Assembly: GCF_029203305.1 (NCBI RefSeq)
Contig: NC_089462.1
Coordinates: 1,550,001-1,614,000, forward strand
Direction of reading: 5' to 3'
Origin: Yamadazyma tenuis
Taxonomy: Eukaryota > Ascomycota > Pichiomycetes > Serinales > Debaryomycetaceae
DNA: 64,000 bases
Below the pieces are notes generated by a model that was not told the origin of the DNA, searched no databases, and saw only the letters and a program-made list of their open reading frames with translations. Below are positions 8,546-18,289 of this stretch, in pieces (the stretch's first letter is position 1; the number at the start of each line of letters is the position of its first letter). Position numbers and translations under genes: made by a program.

Positions 8546-8621
8546 GTTATAGTCGATCCTTGTGGAATTTGGTTTTGGTTTCGCGCTCGCAGCGACTAGC
8601 AGAAAATTCATCACCACCACG

Positions 8622-9314
8622 ATGGATCCACTCGAAGAACAACAGCAGGAGCTTGAAGTGCTTGACCTGATCTACCCCGATGAGTTGGAGAAGCACTCCG
8701 AATCTCTGTTCACTGTGAGCATCAAGTTGGACACCACTTCTTCTAAAATTCACACTTTGGTGTTATCAGTTAAGTATCCTCCCGAATACCCCAATGAGCC
8801 TCCACAGATGACATTGGCTAAAGAGGAGGAGTACGAGGCCAATGATGACAGCGACGACGACAGCGACGAAGATGCCCGCCAGTTGGCCCGAAACATCAAC
8901 TTGCCGGAGCAGGTGAGCTTTGATAGAGATGATTTGAAGAGCATCTTGGCCAAGTTGAATGAGGAAGCCGAGTTGCAATTAGGAATGCCATCGGTATTTG
9001 CCATTATAACGTTGATGAAGGACGAAGGTGAAGACCTCTTTCGGCGTAAGTTGGGAGTGTTGGAGAAGCACCGTGAAGATGAGTTGAACAAACAGGAAGC
9101 TGAACTGTCGAAGAAGTTTATTGGAACCAAGGTGACCACTGAATCGTTCAATAAATGGAGGGAGCAGTTTAGGAAGGAATTGGGGGTAGACGAGCGGTTG
9201 GCCAACTTTTACAAGGCCCAACATGGTGGGAAAATGAGTGGACGGGAGATATTTGAGAAGGGGTTGGCCAATGACGACGATTTGGTTGAGGCTTTTGACC
9301 TGGTGAAGGTTTAG
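8622..9314 (+). CDS. GIR2: Gir2-like RWD-domain protein
   Basis: A 230-residue protein with an RWD domain over roughly residues 3-120: LEVLDLIYPDEL at the start and the hallmark YPPEYPNEPPQ loop. The domain is interrupted by an acidic insert around residues 70-80. The C-terminal part KFIGTKVTTESFNKWREQFRKE is the DFRP-type segment that binds the GTPase Rbg2. In S. cerevisiae Gir2 associates with Rbg2 and Gcn1 on translating ribosomes. ATG 8622 (MDPLEEQQQE) begins at the domain boundary; the earlier start at 8562 lies inside the shared promoter and would begin upstream of the usual protein. Divergent from NBP2. Confidence 0.88.
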   Translation: MDPLEEQQQELEVLDLIYPDELEKHSESLFTVSIKLDTTSSKIHTLVLSVKYPPEYPNEPPQMTLAKEEEYEANDDSDDDSDEDARQLARNINLPEQVSFDRDDLKSILAKLNEEAELQLGMPSVFAIITLMKDEGEDLFRRKLGVLEKHREDELNKQEAELSKKFIGTKVTTESFNKWREQFRKELGVDERLANFYKAQHGGKMSGREIFEKGLANDDDLVEAFDLVKV

Positions 9315-9402
9315 AAACCCATGAGTGACAAACTGGTATATTGTCACTGTTACATTAAGCATTGTCTACCTATTACTGTATATTAATATATATATCTTTG
9401 CA

Positions 9403-11795
9403 TCAGCCAACAGTGCCTACCCACTCCCACACCTTGATGATTTCACCGTGATGTTCAATCAACCGGTAGCTTATATTAGAGTTCTTCTCAATCTTAGTGC
9501 TCACCTGCTTCCACAAGTTCAACTTATACTTGAGATTGGTCTCGATCAACATCAAATCTCGCAACTGGTTGGCCCCTATGTACTTGATAGGCTGCAGCCG
9601 TTGCTCTTGCAACTTGTGGATGATGTCGTGGTAGATCTGGTTGATTTTGTGTTTCTGCTTTAAATGCTCGTCGTACTGGAGTTTAATGATAATCACGATG
9701 ATGGTGAGCACCATCACACCAATGATAGAATCCTTATTCCTGTAAAGAGTTAGCACCAAAGTGCTTTGTAATTGGCACTTTAAACTAAGGTTTTGTAGGG
9801 ACGTTGATCGAAAAACTTGGTTCTTGGTTTTCTCCTCATGTCTTTGGTGGTGATGCGAATCGATGGGTTGTACGTGACGATGTGAAAGTTCAGTCTAGAA
9901 ATGAGTTAGTAAAACGCTGAAGTGGGGTTGAATTTAAACATTAACTTGCCTTACAATTATTTCGGGTTCTTTTTCGATTTCAACAAGTGATCGTTCCCAG
10001 AGTTCATTGAATTCTTCCAAGGTGATGTACGGAGCTTTCATCGAAAGTAAAAGCTCATACAAGTCATCTTGGGAAAGTCCACTTTCTTCATTATCGTTTC
10101 CGATTCCACAATTGACCATGGCATTCTTGGACCGTAAGATATCCAAAGAGAAGTTGATCATGGCCTCAAGCTTTTCCGCCTTCTTGGTGTCAGGAACACA
10201 TTTCTTTTCCGAAGGATGCAAAAACGGTACTAAATCATAGTACCAAGGCTTGGACACCACAAAATCTTCGTAGCATGCCAACTCCAAGTACTCAAAACAT
10301 CTACCATGTCCAGGACACTTCACACATTGGGGTTTGAACGAGTCCAAATACTGCCCTAAACTGTTGACAATTGGATACTGGGAATTGTAGAAAGTTGGTT
10401 CGTCAATGGAACTGCCACAGTATCCGATCAAGAAGCTTTGTTCTCGATACCAGAACAAGAAGAACCCGGTGAGAGAGAGAAGGAACCAAAGCCAAATGTA
10501 CAAAAGAATTGGAGCCAAGGACTTCTTGGGGGTTGGTTGGGTATCTTCTTCTTGATCTTCGTCTTGATCTTCGTCTTCACTTTCTTCATCCTCGACATAT
10601 GAGGACTCTGAGATCACATCTATTGACCTTGGTCTGGGGGCGAGTTTGGGTCCTGGAGTCAACTTGATGATACTTGCGGACTCGTGGAATGGTGGTATTT
10701 CGTCGTCGTGCTTTTTCTTTAACACTTTGTCGAAGTCTTGAGCTTCTTCTTCGAGAGTGGTGAAGGCAGATGGTTTGAGCTGGAACTTTGTAGGTGTGTT
10801 GGAAGATGCTGATTTTGGAGACTTCATCTTGGGAGAAGACTTTACTATTGGAGACTTTGGAGAGTTTACCTTTACCTTTGGAGATTTTGGAGACTTTACC
10901 TTTGGAGTTAACTCTGATGATTCTACCTTTGGCGAAGCTACCTTTGGCGACACCTGGACCGGATCTTCATTCTCATTGTCGGTAGACGCATCACTGTCAA
11001 ACTGATCAATAGAAGAAAGTTTCGGAGTCGAGATACTCGAATGCGAGGTGATGATGCTCCTGGAAGGTGTCAGGTGCACAGACGTTTCTTGCTTGGGAGA
11101 AGCAACTTTTGGCTGGAGAGTTTCAGTCTCTGCCTTAACAGTCTTGCTATTTTTGACCTTTTTCCTAGGAGTAAAGCTCTTGAGAAGCTCTTCACGGAAA
11201 CCCACTTCGTCACTCTCATTATCAAAAAGCCCGCCAACTGGCGCCTTCTTGGGCAGTGGTGTGACATCCTGGGTGACACCTTTACGTTTCTTTCCATGGG
11301 GACCAGGACCTGAAGGCGGTGACTGGAAGATGTTCTCTTCACTGAAAGTCGACTCTCGGGAAGAGACCACGTCGGAACTCTCCTCCTCTTTTGCGAGTTT
11401 CTTCTTCTGTGGGGCCGAATCAGTCTTGTTCTTTTTCAGCTTCTTCCTATGTGATTCTTCATCCTTTAACTTGTTATCCGATTTACCATCTTTCTTGCTT
11501 GAATTTTTCGAAGACTTTTGTTTGTCGATGAACCCACTCGTACTTGGATTGTTGACGGCGCTCCAGTATGCGTCTCGCAACTGGCGTCTTTGTGGGTACA
11601 CTTTTTCAAGGAAAATATTCACCAACTCAGACTTTTTGGCGTTGGACGGATATTGGACGCGATGCTCGACCAAGATGCCGCGCAATTGCGCGACCTTTAA
11701 GGACTTGGGATCGAAATCTAGATGGTTAGTATGGAGCGAGGGGAGTTGAATTTCGTATGGCACTTACCGTCTTCTAGGTACGTTTTCTGATCCAT
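9403..11795 (-). CDS. SRC1: Src1/Heh1 LEM-like inner nuclear membrane protein, three exons
   Basis: Exons 11795-11768, 11717-9950 and 9739-9403 join in phase to 2133 nt, 710 residues. Exon 1 supplies MDQKTYLED and exon 2 continues DFDPKSLKVAQLRGIL, recreating the helix-extension-helix domain. A basic, SPK-rich nucleoplasmic region follows, then TM1 (about ILLYIWLWFLLSLTGFFLF), a Cys-rich lumenal MSC domain (CVKCPGHGRCFEY), and TM2 in exon 3 (SIIGVMVLTIIVIIIKL). The protein ends in the MAN1/Src1 C-terminal domain. In S. cerevisiae Src1/Heh1 tethers telomeric and ribosomal DNA at the nuclear envelope. The 5' end of intron 2 offers two overlapping donor sites; leaving it unspliced gives 603 residues ending before TM2. 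Confidence 0.88.
9740..9949 (-). other. SRC1 intron 2 (210 nt, long-form splicing)
   Basis: Donor GCAAGT at 9949 to acceptor CAG ending at 9740, with GCTAAC as probable branch site about 12 nt before the acceptor. Splicing converts AG plus G into an Arg codon and restores the frame into TM2 and the C-terminal domain. A competing donor GTAAGG begins 5 nt upstream (9954), and an inner TACTAAC plus TAG acceptor ends at 9895. Confidence 0.85.
11718..11767 (-). other. SRC1 intron 1 (50 nt)
   Basis: On the minus strand: donor GTAAGT at 11767, branch site TACTAAC within 11725-11731, acceptor TAG ending at 11718. Removal joins a G to ATTTCGAT and rebuilds the start of the helix-extension-helix domain. 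The signals are textbook yeast; the length is very short. Confidence 0.9.
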
Positions 11796-12871
11796 AGACT
11801 GATAATGTTTGTTTACGATTGCAGTCGCAATGCCTGAAGTGGCGCGCCCAGTGCGAGTGGTAAACACACGTCGTCCACTCGCTTCCACAAAAAAACCCAC
11901 ACCAGCGGCACCGAGTGCGGGCGCTACACATGAAGGGTAGATGTAGGTGACGTGTACGGTTGATAAAGCCAGCTAATCGTTAACCAAACAAGTAGACGTA
12001 AGCCTGTATCATAGCATACTTGCGGCTATGGGCAGCGGACGGCAGGAAGCCAAGGATGTATTAGGTAATAAAACGTACAAATTCCGTATGTTTCTGGTAT
12101 AGAATATCCCTCATACATGGTTTATCCGAATTAATTACCACAGCATTGTATTGTTAAATGACAATCGAGTTTAATTTTGTTTTCCTGTTGGGTGTGCTAA
12201 TGCGCCTGAAACTCGAAGCTTGTAGTAAAGGGATGATAAGGATTGGATGGAAACATCGGAATGATTTGGTAAACAGGAAGGAGTGATAATTTTGGAGTGA
12301 TTAACCAAATTATAAAAACTGCTTCCAACCGGTAATGTACTATGAGGCAGATGCATAATTTGTCAGCATGGATCAATATACTACCAGGCGGTATTCAGAG
12401 GCTACCAGGAAGTAAAGGCTGTAGGCTGGCTAGGGAGTTGATGGACAAGACGGGCCACGGACAACCCCAAGCGTTTTAGATTCCGTACATGCAACGTCTA
12501 AGGGGGGCTTGCCTGTATGCATGCATGCCCTACTATCTTATCTCATACATTTTTACCTTACCCATATTAGGAACTCGCAACTGCAGGCTTGGGATACGCA
12601 GCTGGTTTGAGTCCATCGGTACGTCGGTTATATGCTAAGCATCTTAATACACAACAATGATTTTATGCTAGAACCCTTGAGGATTGGCCCAGACAATCTG
12701 AAAATAATACACAACAATACATTTCAAATAACAGCCAATATCTACGACCTTCTTAGAAATATTATGAGACCAGCATATCAACCGTAAAAGATCAAGTCAA
12801 GTGATTTTCACTTTTATGCTCATGCGCAAAGAAGTCTATTATTAGTACATCAGAAAACAGAGGACACGTCG
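11796..12871. other. Intergenic DNA left of the transposon, no gene seen
   Basis: About 1.1 kb. The first 150 bp form the SRC1 promoter (GC-rich, with GGCGCGCC near 11841). The rest has only short, random-looking frames and no tRNA or repeat that I can support. Confidence 0.5.
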
Positions 12872-12873
12872 TA

Positions 12874-12919
12874 CAGTGTTTCCAGGATGAATAACACACC
12901 TCCAATATCCGAATGTCGC
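12874..12919 (+). repeat. Left terminal inverted repeat, 46 bp
   Basis: Exact reverse complement of 15055-15100. It begins CAGTGTTTCC directly after the TA at 12872-12873. Confidence 0.97.
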
Positions 12920-13296
12920 AACTCACATATAATTAATAGCGCAGTTTATGAAGTTGAATAACGTAACCAAACATATTCATTTACGTTTTCTGACTTTTAT
13001 AATATCGCAATCTGGCTTCTAAATTATCACATTTGTAGTCATATGCTGTCGTAACTTGAACCACCGATTTTTCTGATCCAAATATTTTGTATAACGCTCT
13101 CTTCACTAATGTTTAACGTACTCTGCTCGATAAAAATGTCGCATAGCCCTGTAAATTAATTTCTCGCCCCGTTTACAATCATATCGCACCAGAAGGTTTT
13201 CACTATTCGCACCTTAAGTATTATAAAGTGCTGTCTTCAAAAATTTGAATATCGTATTAGGGGGTTATAGAATATCGTCAATTGATCAGTTCAGGA

Positions 13297-14664
13297 ATGA
13301 CAGAAGCGACAACAGAATACCAATTCGTTTATGACGATGGAGACAACAATATGGTGGATGAAGCAGGTAATCCAATAATTGACCAAGGAGATATTGATGA
13401 TTGTGTTCCTCTCGAGACTTTAGTAGATTTGACTCAATATCGTGAACAGGTAAGGAGGGAATTTGAACATAATGCTAATCTGGGACTGATTCCAAATTCT
13501 TACAATGGCGATGACCCAGGTAATGACCCAGACAAGACTCCTAAGGGCAGTAAGCCTGTGAAAGCAAAGAAGGAATGCACCCGTAACTATCATCTCTATA
13601 GTTCTAAAGATAGAGAACAGTTCTTCGACCTCTGGATTGAGCGGCCAGGGTGCTCTATTGCATCAATTGCTAAGCAGTTGGGCATAAAACCCAGGAATGC
13701 ACAGAGATGGGTTAAGGAATACAAAGAATCGAAAGAAAAGGTGTTACCGGAACCCAAGCCAAGAGGAAAGGCAGCCATATCTAAACTTGACGAAAGTCAT
13801 AAAGAGTATTTGAAAGAACTCATTGATCAAAATCCATCTTCCACTATAAACGACATGATGGAAGGATTATGTGAGTCTTTCATGGATCTCAAGGTCAGCA
13901 AGTCATCCTTACATGTCTTTTTGAAAGACGAATGCACTATGAGCTTCAAAGTTGCTCGTAAAGAGAGCGTTGAAAGGAATTCAGTGAAGAAGATCCAGGA
14001 AAGATTTGATTTTGTAACCAAAGTATTAAACTCTGACGTTGACTATTGCTCCAATTGTGTTTTTATCGATGAGGCCGGTTTCAACATTAACATGAAACGT
14101 TCCGGAGCCTGGGCAACTAGAGGAGAAACGCCTATAGTTAAGACACCAACCACTAGATCAGAAAACAGAACCATTTTAGGCGCTGTTTGCTACCACGGGG
14201 TAGTTCAATTGAGTTTGAGGAAGCCAAAAGCCCAGTCGCTGAATAAGAAACGGAAGATTGATGAAGAAAAGAATCAAGACACCTCTAGAGGCACCGTTAC
14301 AGGGCACTATAAGAAATTCCTTCTTGATTTAATGAACACCTTAGACCGGCATCCTATTATGAAGAATGCTTACTTGATTATGGATAATGCTAGTATCCAT
14401 AAGAACCAAAGCATTTCAAGAATCATTCAGGCCAGGGGCTATAAACTACTTTATCTCCCACCATTCTCTCCAGAGTTAAACCCAATTGAACAATTCTGGT
14501 ACCAAGTAAAAAGTAGGTTGAAGAGGGAAAAGCTCCTCCAAAGAGAGACTCTTTCATTGCGTATCAAAGAGGCTGCAAATTCTGTACCACTTGAATATAT
14601 ACAAAATAGTATCAAACACTCCCAAAACTGCTTCTCTACGTGCTTGGAAAAGAAGCCTCTTTAG
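13297..14664 (+). CDS. Tc1/mariner-type DD34E transposase, intact
   Basis: 455 residues from ATG 13297; the longest frame opens at a TTG 15 nt earlier. It has an acidic N terminus, then a helix-turn-helix (IASIAKQLGIKPRNAQRWV, about residues 122-140) and a second DNA-binding helix region (SKSSLHVFL). A DDE catalytic core follows: Asp258 in FIDEAGFN, Asp363 in IMDNASIH, Glu398 in PPFSPELNPIEQFW, with 34 residues between the last two. A KKRK motif could be a nuclear signal. All catalytic residues are present and there is no frameshift. The enzyme would cut at the flanking inverted ends and reinsert at TA. Confidence 0.93.
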   Translation: MTEATTEYQFVYDDGDNNMVDEAGNPIIDQGDIDDCVPLETLVDLTQYREQVRREFEHNANLGLIPNSYNGDDPGNDPDKTPKGSKPVKAKKECTRNYHLYSSKDREQFFDLWIERPGCSIASIAKQLGIKPRNAQRWVKEYKESKEKVLPEPKPRGKAAISKLDESHKEYLKELIDQNPSSTINDMMEGLCESFMDLKVSKSSLHVFLKDECTMSFKVARKESVERNSVKKIQERFDFVTKVLNSDVDYCSNCVFIDEAGFNINMKRSGAWATRGETPIVKTPTTRSENRTILGAVCYHGVVQLSLRKPKAQSLNKKRKIDEEKNQDTSRGTVTGHYKKFLLDLMNTLDRHPIMKNAYLIMDNASIHKNQSISRIIQARGYKLLYLPPFSPELNPIEQFWYQVKSRLKREKLLQRETLSLRIKEAANSVPLEYIQNSIKHSQNCFSTCLEKKPL

Positions 14665-14696
14665 TCCACGTTATACGACAAAAACGACTTCATCTT

Positions 14697-15016
14697 GCGA
14701 TATTGATTTAGTACAACAGCGATATTCATCAACTCGCCATGCGATATTAATCTGTTACGGTGTGCGCTTTTTGCTTTGTTTGCAGTGCGCCATTTTTAAT
14801 TTTCTACCACGAATTTCGTTCCGAGGCTGGAACGAAATTCATTTATTTTCTTCGAGTCATTGAGACTTACTCTATAGGTCTTTTTTAGTATACAATACAC
14901 GATATTTTTATATATGAAATCACGTAATTAGGGGGCCTTACAACCGTCATTCATAAACTTACACCGCGATATCCAGGATCTGTGCATAAGTCATTACCTT
15001 ACTCTACTGGCGATAT
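14697..15016 (+). repeat. Right-arm subterminal GCGATAT repeats (five copies)
   Basis: GCGATAT occurs at 14697-14703, 14719-14725, 14741-14747, 14966-14972 and 15010-15016, all in the same orientation and all non-coding. The left arm has the reverse complement ATATCGC at 13002-13008 and 13181-13187, plus weaker variants. Such mirrored arrays in other transposons are transposase binding sites; that role is inferred here. Confidence 0.75.
14811..14840. repeat. 12-bp perfect hairpin in the transposon right arm
   Basis: GAATTTCGTTCC (14811-14822) pairs with GGAACGAAATTC (14829-14840) around a 6-nt loop. It lies about 150 bp downstream of the transposase stop. It could act in 3' end formation or protein binding; function unknown. 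Confidence 0.8.
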
Positions 15017-15054
15017 TGAAAACTGACAGGAGCGAAATTGAAAACTACCTAGTC

Positions 15055-15100
15055 GCGACATTCGGATATTGGAGGTGTGTTATTCATCCTGGAAACACTG
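15055..15100 (-). repeat. Right terminal inverted repeat, 46 bp
   Basis: Exact reverse complement of 12874-12919. It ends GGAAACACTG directly before the TA at 15101-15102. Confidence 0.97.
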
Positions 15101-15102
15101 TA

Positions 15103-17058
15103 CTGCGAACAAGAACAAATCCGAACATACGAATAGGATTATGCATGTTTAGGGCCGATGGCACCTAATCCGTCTCGGTCGTCTCGGTAGCGCCCGGCGC
15201 GGGCTGCTATCCAGAAATGTTAGGCGCTCAACCGCCCCTGCATGGGCCACATATTTTTGGATATAGGTTACCTGCATATGCCGTAGTGTTCATGTCAGAT
15301 CTATTTCGCATCAGCCGGGCTCCATACAGGCTCTCTGGCGGTGGAGGACATCCTCACATTAGCGGCACGAGGCTCCAACTTTAGTGGTACAGATGTACGG
15401 GCGCTTAAATTCAGATGCTTTGGTCTTTCAACACAAGACAATATACAAAGATCTTCACCCTAGGAAGGGGAACTTGTACCCAATAACATGTGCATGTACG
15501 CCCCCTTTTCTGTTCGGAGTTGTCATTCTGATAACGAATCGCCAGACCCTTACTGGCATTTATCAATCGCTTCGTTCGGTAGACTTTTTTATGTAATTAG
15601 TCCGCCCACAGCTTTACATGAAATGCCAACTCTTCGATCTTTCTACATACCCCAAACACATATTTGCGCTCTATTTTTCATGCCAGTGATCTAACCTAGA
15701 TCTACTGTCCAAGGAGGGGGGTCTGTTGAGGGTGCATGTTATTTTTTGCATTGCGTACTTTTATTTTTTAGCATTGCGATAAGTTTTTTTTTTTAAAGTT
15801 TTCTTTCGACTTATTTTTTTCTTTTCTTCAATGCTAATTTTAAGTTACGGCTATATTGCATTCAATGGGGGTTCCTATAAATGATTTCAATGCCGAATGC
15901 TAGCCAACTGTTTATCGATCGGTAAAGCAGGAGAAGGGGTTGTCGTATGACAACGAGACAAAGAGATAATCGCCAAACCCAGTATGGCGCTAGAAGTTGA
16001 ATAACGCTGCACTACGACGCCTTACGGCCTTAGCTGGCACAAGGTTAATGACAGAACCCATGATCAGGGTTAAAACCATCGGAGGCCAACGGTATATGAG
16101 CCCTCGGGCATGGCATATGTAGGGGGGACTTTGAGCATATTTTCAAGTCCCTGAGGACAATGGCGTGTTCGATGTACGAGAATTATACTATGCATGATTC
16201 TCAATATAGAATCTGGAGAGGCGATTTCCCAATTTAGTAATATTCGGGGGGGGTATATTTTTCAATGCACCTGGTTGGGCATTAACTCGCTTATTCTTTT
16301 TACTTGGGCGCGCACCTCTTGTAGTTGCCTCTGTCGCAGGAATGGACGGTCGCCAACCAGACCAAAAAGCAAGTTTGAGTCCCTTACGGTGTCTAGGAAT
16401 ACCAGCATATTCTCCCCTACCCGTTGTATAACACCATTGTGTGTGTGTTGCAAAAAACTTGAAATTGTTCACTAAAAAAATCCTAGCGTTATCTCGGGTA
16501 GAGTAAAAGTTATTAGTGAAAGAAGCTAAATAGAATAAATCTAAAAGAAAGTAAACTTGTTGGCGGTTGATAGAGAAAAAAAAAAATAAAGGGTAGGTTG
16601 TAAATTGCCAACAAAATAAAAAAAGTAAAATACTTTCTTTTGTACAGTGAAAATATAAAAAAAAAATCAAAAACAAAAAAAAAACTTCTAATGTATTGTT
16701 TCCGTTTTGTGTTATTTGGTGTAGTACTGCAAGTCTGCTTAGCCGCCAAATGGCTGTGAAGAACCCCTTCTTCAGTCACCTACTTATCCATTTTGCATCA
16801 ACCGTTTTATTTTCTCAACTTATATTTGTCCCCAGTTGAGTTTGGATAACCCGATTATCTCGCACATAACCCCTCCATCACCAACCCCGGTTTCCCATTC
16901 CTTTCATCTCCATCCTAATCTGCGTCTCCAAACTAAATCGTGGGCACAGAAATCAAATCACCACCTCAACCGGTTTTTTTTTGGTACACGTCTGAACAGA
17001 CATTTAACATCACAAACGCAACCTACCGACACTAGGTTAAACAGTAGTCCCATCAATT
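15103..17058. other. Gene-free region between transposon and zinc-cluster gene
   Basis: About 2 kb without a supported gene. The left part has a GC-rich patch (about 15170-15250). Around 15780-15840 and 16480-16690 there are long A or T runs. A 162-residue minus frame at 16188-16676 is low-complexity Phe/Leu-rich and opens at a non-convincing start, so it is not called. Long upstream regions are common for regulatory transcription-factor genes in these yeasts, so much of this may be promoter of the 17059 gene. Confidence 0.5.
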
Positions 17059-18156
17059 ATGGAATTAATGGAGAACCAAAATCCCAATAACTTGCGGCTT
17101 CCCAGCTTACCAGGTCTTAACACAAGACCACATCAATCATCTCAAATCCCTCTACCACTGATGCCGCAAAGTGGATCAATGCTGACAGGACAGATAGTCC
17201 TCCCACCACTTTCAACCCCACTGCTGGCTCCACCTCTGGCATCCATGGTGGACAACTATGCACTTGAGAAGCGCTTTTCGGTATCGTCGTCAATAACGGG
17301 CTCCCGAAACCCTTCCCAATCCGGGGACCCACGCGTCGAGTCTCCTACGGCCTACGTGTCGCCTAAGGCCACTACTACTCCGGACGTCAAGCCGCTGGCG
17401 GCGCCTAATGCCAATTCAGTTGCCTATCTGAGACATGACCTCGCTTATAGACATGAACACCTGGCATCTTCCCGCCTTGACAGCCTGGCCTCTACCCGTA
17501 TGGATGACAGCCCCAAGTATCATCCGGAGTATATGCATTACCCGTTCCCACAACAGTACATGCCATACCAGAAGCCCTATCAAATGACTCCGGGATATCA
17601 ATACCCAATGGGGCAGATGTCGGGTATGGGGCCTGGTGGCATGCCTCCACAGATGCCTCCGCAAATGAACCCCCAAATGAACCCCCAAATGAACCCCCAA
17701 ATGAACCCCCAAATGAACCCCCAAATGAACCCTCAATTGGGGAACATGGGCCCTATGCTGCACTATCCGCTCTATCATATGCCTAATTCGGCTGTCCCTA
17801 TGGGTATGAATATGAATATGAACATGAACGTGCCTGTGTGGTACGATGAAAATCATGCGTTGTTACATAAGCGTCGGATCATTAAACGTCGAACCCGGAC
17901 TGGTTGCATGACCTGTCGGAAGAGACGTATCAAGTGTGACGAACGTAAGCCTTACTGCTATAATTGTGAACGCAGTCGAAAAGTGTGCTTGGGATATCAA
18001 GACCTTTCCAAAAAGAAGAACGACGATGAAGCAGAAGACTCCGAGAATAGAAGTGATCAGGAGTCAGACCATCATCATGGCCTGCACCAGCATGCGAACC
18101 CCTACAACCCTTCTCATGACCCTGCTGATGACCCTTCCCATACCCATGCCAAATAA
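17059..18156 (+). CDS. Zn(II)2Cys6 transcription factor with C-terminal zinc cluster
   Basis: 365 residues. The N-terminal two thirds are Pro/Gln/Met-rich and unstructured, including six MNPQ repeats (residues about 203-226) and an MNMNMN run. The fungal zinc cluster sits near residues 278-304: [19 protein letters not shown], followed by NCERSRKVC, giving the six Cys in the usual CX2CX6CX6CX2CX6C-type spacing, with a basic flank ([11 protein letters not shown]) in front. A His/Asp-rich tail follows. It binds DNA in the nucleus; targets are unknown. A zinc cluster near the C terminus rather than the N terminus is less usual. The gene has a very long upstream region, consistent with complex regulation. 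Confidence 0.82.
   Translation: MELMENQNPNNLRLPSLPGLNTRPHQSSQIPLPLMPQSGSMLTGQIVLPPLSTPLLAPPLASMVDNYALEKRFSVSSSITGSRNPSQSGDPRVESPTAYVSPKATTTPDVKPLAAPNANSVAYLRHDLAYRHEHLASSRLDSLASTRMDDSPKYHPEYMHYPFPQQYMPYQKPYQMTPGYQYPMGQMSGMGPGGMPPQMPPQMNPQMNPQMNPQMNPQMNPQMNPQLGNMGPMLHYPLYHMPNSAVPMGMNMNMNMNVPVWYDENHALLHKRRIIKRRTRTGCMTCRKRRIKCDERKPYCYNCERSRKVCLGYQDLSKKKNDDEAEDSENRSDQESDHHHGLHQHANPYNPSHDPADDPSHTHAK
17665..17736 (+). repeat. Six 12-bp repeats encoding MNPQ
   Basis: Five copies of ATGAACCCCCAA plus one variant (ATGAACCCTCAA). Near identity at the DNA level, including third positions, points to recent slippage expansion in the activation-type region. Confidence 0.95.
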
Positions 18157-18289
18157 GAAACCTTGTGATCAAGATCACATTACGATCTCCAATGTACACT
18201 ATGACCATAACGGACACATGCCACCACTCAAACCTAGGCTTCAACGGCACACGGCGGTATTCCCGCCCTTGTATTTTATTAGATTTGTA

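Larger units (their letters stand above)
12874..15100 (+). mobile_element. Complete Tc1/mariner-type DNA transposon (2227 bp)
   Basis: The element is bounded by perfect 46-bp terminal inverted repeats (12874-12919 and 15055-15100), both beginning CAGTGTTTCC from the outside. It is flanked by TA on each side (12872-12873 and 15101-15102), the target duplication of this superfamily. Inside is one uninterrupted transposase frame. About 375 bp of left arm and 390 bp of right arm are non-coding but carry repeated GCGATAT words in opposite orientation. Perfect ends and an intact frame indicate recent insertion and possible activity. Elements of this kind (Cirt-type) are known in Candida; the exact family is not determined here. 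Confidence 0.95.

Noticed and set aside
8546..8621. Longer N termini of NBP2 (to 8620) and GIR2 (from 8562)
   Set aside because: They overlap each other, one opens at GTG, and both extend beyond where the known families begin.
16188..16676. 162-codon minus-strand frame
   Set aside because: Low-complexity Phe/Leu/Lys composition from A/T runs, no protein-like pattern.
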